This document shows, in pieces, positions 23,453-32,365 of a DNA stretch of 64,000 bases (position 1 is the first letter of the stretch; every line of letters begins with the position of its first letter). Position numbers and translations under genes: made by a program. The notes below the pieces were generated by a model that saw nothing but the letters and a program-made list of their open reading frames with translations, was not told the origin of the DNA and did not search any database. The DNA is taken from the IMG/VR virus record IMGVR_UViG_3300009034_000002, positions 1 through 64,000 of that record. One strand, written 5' to 3'. This DNA is from a virus.

Positions 23453-24132
23453 TTTAATTTCCTTATAAGTGAGAAACCTGCTTTCCCCGGAAAACGTATT
23501 ATATCATAACAATTTAAAGCCTTACGTAGTTGATGTACCAACCGCGGTTCGTGATACTGATCATCTTGAGCTGTATCATGAACCAAGATGAAACCACCTG
23601 GTTTTACAAACTTACCAATTTTTTTAAAATCAAACTCCACATCATCTTTTTTATCAGAACCATCAATAAAAAGTAAATCAATTTCTGGCGGAGCTTTACA
23701 CAGTTCACTTTTTTTAAAGAACTCCCGGTTTGTAAGTTTGTAATGTGTAATCCAATTTGTATTTAAGCCAACAGACTCAAACCGCTCCTTAACCTTGTGA
23801 GGATCAGACCAACAATCACTGCGGTGATAAGATGGATCAACGAAGTGGACACGGCCAACGTTGTTGTCTCTTGCAGCTAAAGCTAAGCACATTGGAACAA
23901 ATCCAAAGCCACTACCAATACAAACAATCACTCGTGGTTTGTAAATTCGTACGATTCCGTAATAAAAATAGCCGTATCCCAAATTGTCAGTGTCACATTC
24001 ATAACCCGGCTTCTCCGTTTCGGTTAATTGATTATATCTATATTTAGGTACACCCGTCTGATGGCAAAACGGACCACCAATATCCAAAAGTTTTAAACAC
24101 GCCTCTTTGTCAAACAATTTCATATTTATCAC
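23449..24132 (-). CDS. Class I SAM-dependent methyltransferase (Methyltransf_24-like)
   Basis: A 227-residue enzyme with VCIGSGFGFVPM as motif I, HFVDPSYH at the end of strand 2, LLFIDGSDKKDD and GFILVHDTAQDD. This FIDG...VHD layout is typical of sugar O-methyltransferases encoded in glycan clusters. The next gene is also a methyltransferase and overlaps by 4 nt. Likely cytoplasmic; acceptor unknown. Confidence 0.8.
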   Translation of the reverse strand: MINMKLFDKEACLKLLDIGGPFCHQTGVPKYRYNQLTETEKPGYECDTDNLGYGYFYYGIVRIYKPRVIVCIGSGFGFVPMCLALAARDNNVGRVHFVDPSYHRSDCWSDPHKVKERFESVGLNTNWITHYKLTNREFFKKSELCKAPPEIDLLFIDGSDKKDDVEFDFKKIGKFVKPGGFILVHDTAQDDQYHEPRLVHQLRKALNCYDIIRFPGKAGFSLIRKLK

Positions 24133-24138
24133 CTTGAC

Positions 24139-25062
24139 TTACACAGGTAAAATCTCCGACTTTTTCAAAATACGAACCTTTGTTTTCCTTCCCTTCTTCT
24201 TCTTTTTCTTTTTTACGCCATTTTCAAACGCAATCCCAACAACGGGTTTGGGTTCCTTCGATATTTTTTTAGCTGTTTCAACATAATCAACACAATTAAC
24301 ATAATCAGTATAGAAAGTTTCTGGAATCCTATCAACAGACCCCCAAATAGGGTACTTAATATGATAGTCCTTCCACTGATCTTTTTTCCACTTTAACATA
24401 TTTGAGGCTAATTGTGCATGTTTGCTACGTGGCGTAGTTCGGGGATGCCACATGTGAAACAAATCACACTTCGAAATACATTGAAAAGGCCAGCCCCAAG
24501 CTCGTAGTTTTGACCAGAGTCCATTATCCTCGCCACCCCAACCTTCAAAGATTTCAGGAAAACCTTGAACCTCAACGAAAACCTGTCTTGGAACAACTAT
24601 AACACCGCCAGCCGCACTACCCGGAGTAGGTATCTTAAATTTACTGGTCCTAGAACAATTCTTTGTATCAAAGTAAATTTTATTCTCGCTTTGTGACCAG
24701 ACATAAATCTGACTCCATCCCGCTTTTGGAACCGTTGTTTCGCGAACCTTTGATATATAGTTTGTTGGAAAAATCAAATCTGCATCTGCAAGTACCAACC
24801 ATTCCCTATTGGCAAGAAGTTGAACAGCAACGTTAAAGGCCCATCCTCGGTTAAATAAGCCCGTTGACTTTACAAACTTATATCTAAAGGTGGTACAACC
24901 TTGTGGAATTGGAACATTATGTAACTCACGTTTTGGACCAATTTCAAGCAAACAAAATTGTGCCCAGTCATTACCTGTAAAATGTAAACTGTCAATTGAT
25001 GCCTTCAACAAAGGTAACCGAGTTTCATGATGTTGATAAATCATTACGAATGACATATCCAT
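24139..25062 (-). CDS. Glycosyltransferase, GT7-like C-terminal domain
   Basis: A 307-residue GT-A enzyme with IYQHHETRLPLL, FNRGWAFNVAV, the metal motif ADADLIFPTNYI, AAGGVIVVP and EGWGGEDNGLW. The GWGGED element is the hallmark of the galactosyltransferase 7 C-terminal domain, which binds the acceptor. It is a paralogue of the protein at 29285-29995 with an added basic tail including a run of seven lysines. Donor and acceptor are unknown. Confidence 0.82.
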   Translation of the reverse strand: MDMSFVMIYQHHETRLPLLKASIDSLHFTGNDWAQFCLLEIGPKRELHNVPIPQGCTTFRYKFVKSTGLFNRGWAFNVAVQLLANREWLVLADADLIFPTNYISKVRETTVPKAGWSQIYVWSQSENKIYFDTKNCSRTSKFKIPTPGSAAGGVIVVPRQVFVEVQGFPEIFEGWGGEDNGLWSKLRAWGWPFQCISKCDLFHMWHPRTTPRSKHAQLASNMLKWKKDQWKDYHIKYPIWGSVDRIPETFYTDYVNCVDYVETAKKISKEPKPVVGIAFENGVKKKKKKKGRKTKVRILKKSEILPV

Positions 25063-25077
25063 AAAAAATCCACCTCC

Positions 25078-26172
25078 TTATAATTGGCGACCTTGTGATT
25101 CCTCAATGTTTAAATCTGAAATAGTACCTAAAAGATGATTAGTAAATTTGGTTATAAATGATACGTGGAAATCATGTTTAATTTCAAACATTGGATCTCT
25201 TCCGATGACTTTACAAATTTCGTTTAGAAACTGTTTTGCACGTACTTCCATTGAATGATACTTATGGATAAATTCCATTCCATTTAATACAATTCGTTCA
25301 CGCTCTTTATCATGTGCTAACCACCATTCAACCTGCTCGGCAATATTCCTAACATCAAGACAAACCATATTCTCCTGAGGATCAAATCCAAGTATTCTTA
25401 ACTCCGGAAACCAATCACCAATTAATAACGTATTACACGCCGGAATCTCAAAGTACTTTAAAACTGGATAATGTAATTTACTTCCGGTTGTGGTACAAAT
25501 CTTCGAGGAACTTAACAATTTTGCATACTGTCTACCTCTATAACTATTTGATCCGCGTTTACTTGGGTCCTCAGAAGGTCTGTCAACTGTATAAAAGTAC
25601 GATTTACCCTGGAGATATCTAATAATTTGTTGTCGCATGGGGTAGTAAACCGGACTAGCAACCCCTGTATGTAGAACCTCTATACTTTTCCCTAGGCCGT
25701 AATCTTTAAATACGTCCATGTCTACAGCGTGAGGCAACCAGAAACACTTATGTCCCTTGCAAATAGTAGGATGGAAGGTTTGTAATGGAAGTTTGTACCT
25801 ATGGAACACAACATCAAAATTAAACTCCTTTATCATCTCCACCTGCCACTTGACAATAGGCCCATGTAAATCCTCAAGTAGTACACCTTTTGGACATCTG
25901 ATTTCATCCCAGCCGTCATTTATAAATCCAAAGAGGGCATCAGTAAACACAAAATCAAATTCCTCTTTCGAACTTCTCAAATACGACAGCATTGTTTGTT
26001 TACGCCTTATATTTCCAGACATTGCCTGCCGACTAAACTGGCCAGCTTCTAAACCTTCCGTGGACTGTCGAATACATATCACATCAGTCAACCTTGACGC
26101 AGCATTTTGGAAGGCATCAAAGTGTTGTGCAACACGTGAACTTCTATCAATCGTAAGCCAAAGAATCTTCAT
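25078..26172 (-). CDS. GT-B glycosyltransferase, CgeB-like
   Basis: A 364-residue protein starting with KILWLTIDRSSRV. The C-terminal half has YAKLLSSSKICTTTGS, YPVLKYFEIPACNTLLIGDW and a closing HKYHSMEVRAKQFL, the layout of family 1/4-type glycosyltransferases related to the spore protein CgeB. Such enzymes use a nucleotide sugar bound in the C-terminal Rossmann lobe. It is part of the co-directional glycan island. Specificity unknown. Confidence 0.75.
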   Translation of the reverse strand: MKILWLTIDRSSRVAQHFDAFQNAASRLTDVICIRQSTEGLEAGQFSRQAMSGNIRRKQTMLSYLRSSKEEFDFVFTDALFGFINDGWDEIRCPKGVLLEDLHGPIVKWQVEMIKEFNFDVVFHRYKLPLQTFHPTICKGHKCFWLPHAVDMDVFKDYGLGKSIEVLHTGVASPVYYPMRQQIIRYLQGKSYFYTVDRPSEDPSKRGSNSYRGRQYAKLLSSSKICTTTGSKLHYPVLKYFEIPACNTLLIGDWFPELRILGFDPQENMVCLDVRNIAEQVEWWLAHDKERERIVLNGMEFIHKYHSMEVRAKQFLNEICKVIGRDPMFEIKHDFHVSFITKFTNHLLGTISDLNIEESQGRQL

Positions 26173-26176
26173 TCAA

Positions 26177-26608
26177 CTACTTCCAACAATTACAAATTTT
26201 TGTATCCATATTGTTAAAGTTCCAGCCTCTTCTCATTCCCAACGTAAAGCCAAAAAATAGTGGTAGATAAACATACCATATAGGATATGCCAAAAACGAA
26301 GACAAATTAACTAACGTCAAGCCAAGGGTGTACTCATAGCCCATGAAGTGTTCCCACTTCCCATTTATTGTGTTCTTTGTAAGCGGGAACGGTAACCCAA
26401 CTCCACACCAACGTTTAATATGATGTAATATACATCCTACACCCAGCAATAAAGATGTTACAGACACAATTATCCTCCAAGCAGGGAAGTCAGCAACAAA
26501 AATGTTGGAAAATGTTGCTAGTATCATGCCAAGTAAAATAAAGCTTGCAGAAGTAATCAACTTGGCCTTTGATGTTGATTCCAAATACTTTAATAAAGCT
26601 GATTTCAT
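26177..26608 (-). CDS. Membrane protein in glycan island, 143 aa
   Basis: Hydrophobic segments occur near residues 17-37 (LITSASFILLGMILATFSNI), 44-64 and 98-125 (SSFLAYPIWYVYLPLFFGF), so three or four transmembrane helices are likely. It is placed between two glycosyltransferase genes with 4-9 nt spacing, which suggests a role with them, such as anchoring or lipid-linked sugar transfer. No family recognised. Confidence 0.6.
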   Translation of the reverse strand: MKSALLKYLESTSKAKLITSASFILLGMILATFSNIFVADFPAWRIIVSVTSLLLGVGCILHHIKRWCGVGLPFPLTKNTINGKWEHFMGYEYTLGLTLVNLSSFLAYPIWYVYLPLFFGFTLGMRRGWNFNNMDTKICNCWK

Positions 26609-26617
26609 CTCTTCCTC

Positions 26618-27430
26618 CTAATTTGGTGGGAAACCCCACTTTTGTATAAAATAGTCACGACTACGTTGAGTAATATTTCTGTTGTACCGCGTCTTCATAT
26701 ACTCAGGAGGGCCGCCGCCATCATTCCAAGCATTTAATTGTGGAATTGACAAAATTGCACTTTTCCAACGAGCCTCTTTCATTTGAAGACAAAAATCAAA
26801 ATCGCCCCATCCAATATAGTAATTCTGGTCAAGTTCGCAGGTATCAAAAACTTCACGCCTCGTCAACTTTGTGGCTGATCCCATCGTGACTACATAATCT
26901 AATGGCCCTTTAATTGATCTACTGACAAGTCTGCCGTTAAATAAATTACATGCCATAGGTGTTGGAGTACAACTTAACGAAACAGCCCCGAGCTCCTTAT
27001 GCTGTTCCAACAATGTTACTAACGCTTCCAAGCCTCCACGTGGTACAATCATATCACTATCAAGTGTCCATACATACGGAGTATCAAACTTTGTCAACGC
27101 CCTTTCAACAATATCATGTCGTGGTTTACCGGTACCAAGATTACCCATTGTAAATTGAATGTCACAAACGTGAAATTTTTGACCTAGATCCACAATTCGA
27201 TCTTTATATTTCTCATCTAGACATTCTCGGCCCTGAACTCGCAAACACAAATTTATAGGAATTTCAACGGCGGAAAGCGTTTTACCCAACGTCCTTACAA
27301 GTTTTTCGGGCCTTAACCAGGATAACATTGCAATCGTTACAAAAGGTGTCTTTGTTGAAAGTACCCTATCAAGTACTTCAACGTTAAACCCATCCCACAA
27401 GCCAGACAAGTATTTCGTTAGCTCATCCAT
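26618..27430 (-). CDS. Family 2 glycosyltransferase
   Basis: A 270-residue GT-A enzyme: FVTIAMLSWLRPEKLVRTL opens the fold, GTGKPRHDIVERAL leads to the metal-binding WTLDSDMIVPRGG, and GWGDFDFCLQMKEARW resembles the late G-x-E/G-D-x-D acceptor-side motif. It transfers a sugar from a nucleotide donor in the cytoplasm. It lies directly next to a methyltransferase gene (no gap). Confidence 0.8.
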   Translation of the reverse strand: MDELTKYLSGLWDGFNVEVLDRVLSTKTPFVTIAMLSWLRPEKLVRTLGKTLSAVEIPINLCLRVQGRECLDEKYKDRIVDLGQKFHVCDIQFTMGNLGTGKPRHDIVERALTKFDTPYVWTLDSDMIVPRGGLEALVTLLEQHKELGAVSLSCTPTPMACNLFNGRLVSRSIKGPLDYVVTMGSATKLTRREVFDTCELDQNYYIGWGDFDFCLQMKEARWKSAILSIPQLNAWNDGGGPPEYMKTRYNRNITQRSRDYFIQKWGFPPN

Positions 27431-28042
27431 CTACCGCTTCCTCCATATACCAAGTCTTTGAAACTCAAGCCGGTCATGACCTAACTCTCTTATTTGTTCC
27501 CAAGTTGAAGGAATACTAAAATTGGAAAAGTTGCGTACTATAAAGTGTCCTCGTTCAGAGCCGACGTACTCGTTATTGGAACGTAAAAATGACAACGCTA
27601 TGCCTCTCGATGAGCCGTTAAACAACCAATAAAGAAACCTTTGGCACAATTCATCTTCCACAATGTGAAATATAACATCGAAGCAGAGAAACATGTCAAA
27701 ACGTGTATTAATATCAGACTTCACAAGGTCTGAGATCTTCATACCTACAAAATTTATATCGGGAAACTTTACCTTACACATAGAAATGATTTCCTCGGAG
27801 CCATCCAAACCCGAATAACTAAACTCCCGATCTTTAAACGTTTTACAAGAAGAAATCACTGACAAGTCACCACAGCCTATGTCAAGTAGTGTTTTGAAAC
27901 CAATTGTGTCCCACGCAATCCTCAGCGCGTTGCACTTTTGTTCAGCCCACTGACCGAAGGAACCCCAACCACAATGACCATCCCGCTTATATCTTTGAGT
28001 CCAATACCTCAAGGCTTCATTTTCATTTTTTATCTTTTGCAT
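27431..28042 (-). CDS. Class I SAM-dependent methyltransferase
   Basis: A 203-residue methyltransferase: TLLDIGCGDLSVIS is motif I, SGLDGSEEII the strand 2 region and FDMFLCFDVIFHIVED motif IV with the usual C-F-D-V-x-x-H arrangement of small-molecule methyltransferases. It overlaps the upstream glycosyltransferase gene by 20 nt. A sugar methylation role is inferred from context. Confidence 0.8.
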   Translation of the reverse strand: MQKIKNENEALRYWTQRYKRDGHCGWGSFGQWAEQKCNALRIAWDTIGFKTLLDIGCGDLSVISSCKTFKDREFSYSGLDGSEEIISMCKVKFPDINFVGMKISDLVKSDINTRFDMFLCFDVIFHIVEDELCQRFLYWLFNGSSRGIALSFLRSNNEYVGSERGHFIVRNFSNFSIPSTWEQIRELGHDRLEFQRLGIWRKR

Positions 28043-28757
28043 ATGGGAACCTTGAAAACACTCGTTTGCACAACTTTGTTAAAATTGAATTTGGATATCG
28101 TAAAAGCCAGCTTTCATCAATATGTAACCGATGTGTCATATTTCCAAAATAATGGATTGAAAAGGAGTTTGGGAACACGTCGCCATCGTTTAGCAAAATT
28201 GGAATACCCCTTGTCTTTAAATTTTGTGAATTTTGTCCGCAGGAAAAGGGATGAAAAACTTCCTTTGGATGTGTTAATCCCAATCCATATCTTTTACAGG
28301 CATTGGTAAAGACATTGACGTTGTTCCACCCTGGCTTCCAATTTGCAATACACTCTTTAAATATGAGGTGGCCCTTAGGGGCTTTAATTATGCCTATAGC
28401 AAACATTCCCTCCTCGTCTTCTGAGTCCCTTGAAATTATCCATTCCATATTAGGGAAAGCTTTTAAAGCAATTAGATCGGTATCACAATATAAACCGCCA
28501 CACTCATACAAAAATGTAAACTGCCATAAGTCAGATAGTGTTCTAACATTACCACCACGTTGCAAGAAGCTGTCATCAACTATTGTGTGTGCATCAACAA
28601 TTTCAACACCCTCATTATCATCGATCCAATACTTACTTTCTGGCGTTTGACCAGACAACCAAACCTTTACACCATGGCCCGCCACTAAGTGACTCAAGAT
28701 TGAAAGGCGATTTAAAAATTGAAAATCATCTCCATGCCAGAAAAAGTTGACTATCAT
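28023..28757 (-). CDS. DXD-motif glycosyltransferase (Gly_transf_sug type)
   Basis: A 244-residue enzyme from the ATG at 28757, which overlaps the upstream stop (ATGA) behind GGAGGA; an open frame runs further to 28811. It begins IVNFFWHGDDFQFLNRLS and contains RTLSDLWQFTFLYECGGLY then CDTDLIALKAF, the DXD motif of capsule and LPS sugar transferases that bind Mn2+ and a nucleotide sugar. The rest fits the family. Specificity unknown. Confidence 0.82.
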   Translation of the reverse strand: MIVNFFWHGDDFQFLNRLSILSHLVAGHGVKVWLSGQTPESKYWIDDNEGVEIVDAHTIVDDSFLQRGGNVRTLSDLWQFTFLYECGGLYCDTDLIALKAFPNMEWIISRDSEDEEGMFAIGIIKAPKGHLIFKECIANWKPGWNNVNVFTNACKRYGLGLTHPKEVFHPFSCGQNSQNLKTRGIPILLNDGDVFPNSFSIHYFGNMTHRLHIDESWLLRYPNSILTKLCKRVFSRFPYAKDKK

Positions 28758-29269
28758 ACTTCCTCCAAACATAACTGCTTCTTTGACTTCCTTATCAACG
28801 ACAGACCGCATTGTGGACCGGGTAACGTTACTATTTCAAACATGACCCTGTACTTAGGATTCACCCTTATTTCCCAAGCAGCTTCCCAAGCGTTTGAACA
28901 TCGATCATCCTGTAACATAAATTCGGACATAGGGCAGGTGTCGTGTATTGCAATTAATCCACTACCCTCCCTAACAAACCTTGAAAAATTGTCAAAGTCC
29001 ATCAAAACTTGTTCCTTCCGGTGATCCGCATCGATAAATAGGAAATCAATGGGATCCGACCAAACTTCGGCAAATTTATCAGTACTCATTTTGTACATTT
29101 CGACGTGAGGTAAGTCTACAATATTTGAATGCTTTATATCAACCGCAACCGCCCTTTCTACGAGAGGTGCAATTCGGTTGAAGGTCACGCCTCCAAGGAT
29201 ACCAAGCTCCACGTAGGTATGCGGTTTCTGAATCTTAACAAGTAATTCTAAGAAAGCGGTATATTCCAA
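28754..29269 (-). CDS. Class I SAM-dependent methyltransferase (Methyltransf_24-like)
   Basis: A 171-residue enzyme with YVELGILGGVTFNRI (motif I), AVAVDIKHSN, FLFIDADHRKEQVLMDF and LIAIHDTCPMSEF. It belongs to the same broad family as the protein at 23449-24132. Its stop overlaps the next ATG. It is the second gene of the island in transcription order. Acceptor unknown. Confidence 0.8.
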   Translation of the reverse strand: MEYTAFLELLVKIQKPHTYVELGILGGVTFNRIAPLVERAVAVDIKHSNIVDLPHVEMYKMSTDKFAEVWSDPIDFLFIDADHRKEQVLMDFDNFSRFVREGSGLIAIHDTCPMSEFMLQDDRCSNAWEAAWEIRVNPKYRVMFEIVTLPGPQCGLSLIRKSKKQLCLEEV

Positions 29270-29284
29270 ATGTGACCTCCAATG

Positions 29285-29995
29285 TCACTTGGGCACGGAA
29301 CCCCAATCCTTGATAAAATCCAACCAAATTGACTTTGGCCACGCCGACATCTTAAATGCATCATATCTATTTGACGCTTTTGGCCCCGTTTCCGGATGCC
29401 AAAGGTGCCAAAGTTCGGAGTTTATAAATTTGAAAGGGTAACCGAACGACTGCAACTTCCACCAGAAAAGGTTGTCTTCACCACCCCATCCTTCGAACAT
29501 CTCTGGGAACCCTTTAATTTCATAATAAACTTCCCTTGGAATTATACTAACCCCGCCACATGCACTTCTAGGCATAGGCATCCAAGTGTAATCCCCGTTA
29601 CCAAGTTGACCAGAAGTAAGATATTCTTCAGTTTCCTTCCTTGTTAAACAATGAAGTTTCCTCCAACCGATAACAGGATAATCAATCTGTTTGACCACTT
29701 CAAGCCAATCGCGTGGAAATATCAAATCGGCGTCAGATAGAATGAGTTGTGCGCCGTTAGACAATTGAGTAACGCCTACATTCATTAGCCAACCTCTATT
29801 AAACGCCCGAGTCGTCGGGATAAACAAATACTTAAATCGTTTAATGAAATCAAACTCAAAAATTGTTTGAGTTTCGCCAACTTCAACTATACATAACTCA
29901 AGCTCATCAAGTGGTAGTGTCTTCAACATTGCTATTAGTAGTGGTAGACGTTTTGGATGATGTTGATATGGTACTACAAATGAATATTTTAGCAT
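29285..29995 (-). CDS. Glycosyltransferase, GT7-like, paralogue of 24139-25062
   Basis: A 236-residue GT-A enzyme: VPYQHHPKRLPLLIAML, RAFNRGWLMNVGVTQL, the metal motif LSDADLIFPRDWL, ACGGVSIIPREVYYE and EGWGGEDNLFWWKL. Order and motifs match the protein at 24139-25062, but the basic tail is absent. It is the first gene of the island after the tail-fibre and holin-like genes, 9 nt from the latter. Sugar specificity is unknown. Confidence 0.82.
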   Translation of the reverse strand: MLKYSFVVPYQHHPKRLPLLIAMLKTLPLDELELCIVEVGETQTIFEFDFIKRFKYLFIPTTRAFNRGWLMNVGVTQLSNGAQLILSDADLIFPRDWLEVVKQIDYPVIGWRKLHCLTRKETEEYLTSGQLGNGDYTWMPMPRSACGGVSIIPREVYYEIKGFPEMFEGWGGEDNLFWWKLQSFGYPFKFINSELWHLWHPETGPKASNRYDAFKMSAWPKSIWLDFIKDWGSVPK

Positions 29996-30004
29996 AATAC
30001 TGCC

Positions 30005-30382
30005 TTAATGTATAAGTTCTGTAATATATGCAACAGACTTGGAAAACGTTCCGTTGGTTGCAACACTAACCAAAAGTGAAACAACGCCCATTATAACGGC
30101 AATAACAATACCAACTTTCAACCGCTTTGAAATATCCTTCTTATCATTTATCCAATCGCAAATGACTTTTTGTTTCGTTTCCAACCTTGCAATTGTTTCA
30201 CCATGCTTTCCAACAATGTCATTACAATGATCAAACTTTTTGAATAACCGATGTTGAATTCGAGCGGTGTCCTTCGTGAAGGTAGTATAAGCCTTAAGAT
30301 GTGCAACCAGCTTTTCTTCAAGCCTAGCAGCAATTATCTTTGTCTCCATAATTTCTTTAAGAATCTTTTCTGAATTATCCAT
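30005..30382 (-). CDS. Holin-like protein with coiled coil and one membrane helix
   Basis: A 125-residue protein. Residues 1-85 are helical coiled coil (ARLEEKLVAHLKAY and ETIARLETKQKVIC), then a basic stretch KKDISKRLK leads into one transmembrane helix (VGIVIAVIMGVVSLLVSVA). This topology resembles XhlA-type lysis accessory proteins and other phage membrane proteins encoded after tail fibres. No endolysin is adjacent. Lysis function is an inference from position and shape. Confidence 0.5.
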   Translation of the reverse strand: MDNSEKILKEIMETKIIAARLEEKLVAHLKAYTTFTKDTARIQHRLFKKFDHCNDIVGKHGETIARLETKQKVICDWINDKKDISKRLKVGIVIAVIMGVVSLLVSVATNGTFSKSVAYITELIH

Positions 30383-30397
30383 TCAAGCACCTCCCCA

Positions 30398-31381
30398 TTA
30401 AGGCCACAACATTCCTCCAACAGAAACTGAGAAACCACCTTTCTTCTTTATATCATAATAAGCTAAAAGATCCTTTATCTTCCAAACAGTATACCAAGCC
30501 TCTGAAGCACTCCAAGCACCCCAGGTTGGTTCTGGGTCAATAAACTTCCGTGCATACACCCAATCCAATTTGAAATCACTTGCGTCATTTTCTGTTCCAA
30601 CAAATGTCAAATACTTAGCATCTGCAATCGCCGAACCATGAGATTTACTTATCACTTCAGCACCGGCCATTGTTAAAATTTTCCAGGTATAATTAGTTGT
30701 TGTGTTTATCCATTTAACAATGTACCAAGTACTCAAACTAAGATTAAAACCTGTGTTACCATTCCAATATATTTCTGGACTGAAGATACCATAGTCGTAA
30801 CCTGTCGGAGAACCGCCACTAAATGCTGTTGTTAGATATAACCGATTCCGGTATCTACTAGGATGTTGATACTTTGCTTCAACAATAAAAGGCTCCACTA
30901 CGTTCATTGCATCTTTTGTGGCAATTTCAGCGTCACTCCCTGATCTATCAAGTGTTACAATACTCCCAGCTACAGATACCAATCCGGAAGGAGTCCACTT
31001 CGTCAAATCTAAACTAACACCTTCGAAGTCATCAAAGAATCGAAACGTAGCATCTCCATTACTTTCACTAACTGCTCCACTTTTACGATAGTACATATAA
31101 ATTTTGGCAGTTCCAGGTGAAATAGGTATACTCGGGGCCTCAATCCAAACTTTAATTGGATCGGCGGCTTTGTCTTCTATCCAGAAGTCAATTTCCGTGG
31201 CTCCGTCTGCGGAAGTAAAGGCAATATCCTCAGGGAAATTAAAACACTCCCCATCACAATGAACATCACCGCCAGCGGATGCGCCGACCTCTAGTAACAT
31301 TTGATAGTTTGAAACAGGGTCTGTTACACTCCCGGTAATATTAACGTTTTTTCGATAAGAGTAATCTGTTAGCCAATTCAT
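30398..31381 (-). CDS. DUF2341/lectin-like adhesin protein
   Basis: A 327-residue protein. Residues 1-115 match DUF2341: RKNVNITGSV, YQMLLEVGAS, PEDIAFTSADGATEIDFWIE, KVWIEAPSI and AKIYMYYRKSGA. Then FRFFDDFEG opens a concanavalin-like beta sandwich (VEAKYQHPSRYRN, YIVKWINTTTNYTW) to about residue 275. Such pairs occur in proteins that bind surfaces or sugars, and the position after the tail-tip genes suggests a tail fibre or receptor-binding part. No signal peptide. Confidence 0.7.
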   Translation of the reverse strand: MNWLTDYSYRKNVNITGSVTDPVSNYQMLLEVGASAGGDVHCDGECFNFPEDIAFTSADGATEIDFWIEDKAADPIKVWIEAPSIPISPGTAKIYMYYRKSGAVSESNGDATFRFFDDFEGVSLDLTKWTPSGLVSVAGSIVTLDRSGSDAEIATKDAMNVVEPFIVEAKYQHPSRYRNRLYLTTAFSGGSPTGYDYGIFSPEIYWNGNTGFNLSLSTWYIVKWINTTTNYTWKILTMAGAEVISKSHGSAIADAKYLTFVGTENDASDFKLDWVYARKFIDPEPTWGAWSASEAWYTVWKIKDLLAYYDIKKKGGFSVSVGGMLWP

Positions 31382-31384
31382 CTC

Positions 31385-32338
31385 TTAACTTATCCTTTGT
31401 CCCCAAACTTTATATGTAATTGATAGCCACTTAAACCTAAAGGCGTTGTCGCACTGAGCATTATCATTCCTTAAGTGCATTTGAATGGACTTACCTACAT
31501 CAGCTGCAGCAAACAATGTTTGTCCAGTAAACTTTTGAATTATATAATCATCGGCCGTGCCACTGTCAAGTTGAACATCCAAGGTAACCGTACTGTGTGC
31601 CTGGTCTTGAACATCATCATCACCGTAAGCTTTATATCCCAGAATCAAACGGTTGTCGCCCGTCATAGTAGGGGCAACGCCACACACCACTATATCCACA
31701 GTACCTCCATCATAATTCTCCGGAAGCATGAACTCCATCCAATCATCATGTTTATCGGAACCAGCGGGGAACTCAAGATAGACAGTTGATTCATTAGTAC
31801 CTTCAGTTTCAACCTTCGTTGGCTTGTTTGTATCAATTTGTAATGCAGAAGCGGCAAGTAACTGTATGGTCTGGTCAACTTTCGAACCAGTTAATTCAAT
31901 CCCGCCAACAGGTAAAATGTAAGCTTCAGTGGCAGTTTTTGCAAAGCAAGCAATTTGTGCAAAGTCGGAGGGTTTTGCAGATGTTAAACCGCCCGGTGTT
32001 ATGTCCGAAATATAATACCACATGCCAGGAATTAAACCTGAAAGACCAGTCATCCTACCCGCAATTTGACCATAACCAGTATTGCCAACTGTCACATCGT
32101 CTCGAACAATTCCGAACGCGGGCATCGTTGAAGCTGAATCTGACTTTGCTTTGTATGCCTTTTGGTCTGTAGTTTTAATGTAAAACCACTCATGCTGATC
32201 CAAATCTTCGCCCGCGGTAAAAGGGATACAAGTCGGAAGTTCATTTACCAACTTTGCAAGTAGATCGTTGAACACAGGACACCAATTACGAAGACCAGTG
32301 TCTATTTCCTCGAATCCATATGGTGGTAAAAAAACCAT
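31385..32338 (-). CDS. Putative tail fibre/baseplate-associated protein
   Basis: A 317-residue protein. The middle part (FTAGEDLDQHEWFYIKT, KSDSASTMPAFGIV, GLIPGMWYYISDITPGGLT and AYILPVGGIELTG) is the small beta domain often found in phage tail and decoration proteins. The last 150 residues form a beta-rich domain (WMEFMLPENYDGGTVDIVV and on). It follows the large tip protein by 27 nt. Receptor binding is possible; not proven. Confidence 0.6.
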   Translation of the reverse strand: MVFLPPYGFEEIDTGLRNWCPVFNDLLAKLVNELPTCIPFTAGEDLDQHEWFYIKTTDQKAYKAKSDSASTMPAFGIVRDDVTVGNTGYGQIAGRMTGLSGLIPGMWYYISDITPGGLTSAKPSDFAQIACFAKTATEAYILPVGGIELTGSKVDQTIQLLAASALQIDTNKPTKVETEGTNESTVYLEFPAGSDKHDDWMEFMLPENYDGGTVDIVVCGVAPTMTGDNRLILGYKAYGDDDVQDQAHSTVTLDVQLDSGTADDYIIQKFTGQTLFAAADVGKSIQMHLRNDNAQCDNAFRFKWLSITYKVWGQRIS

Positions 32339-32365
32339 TACCTAACACCTCCTATTTACTAAATT

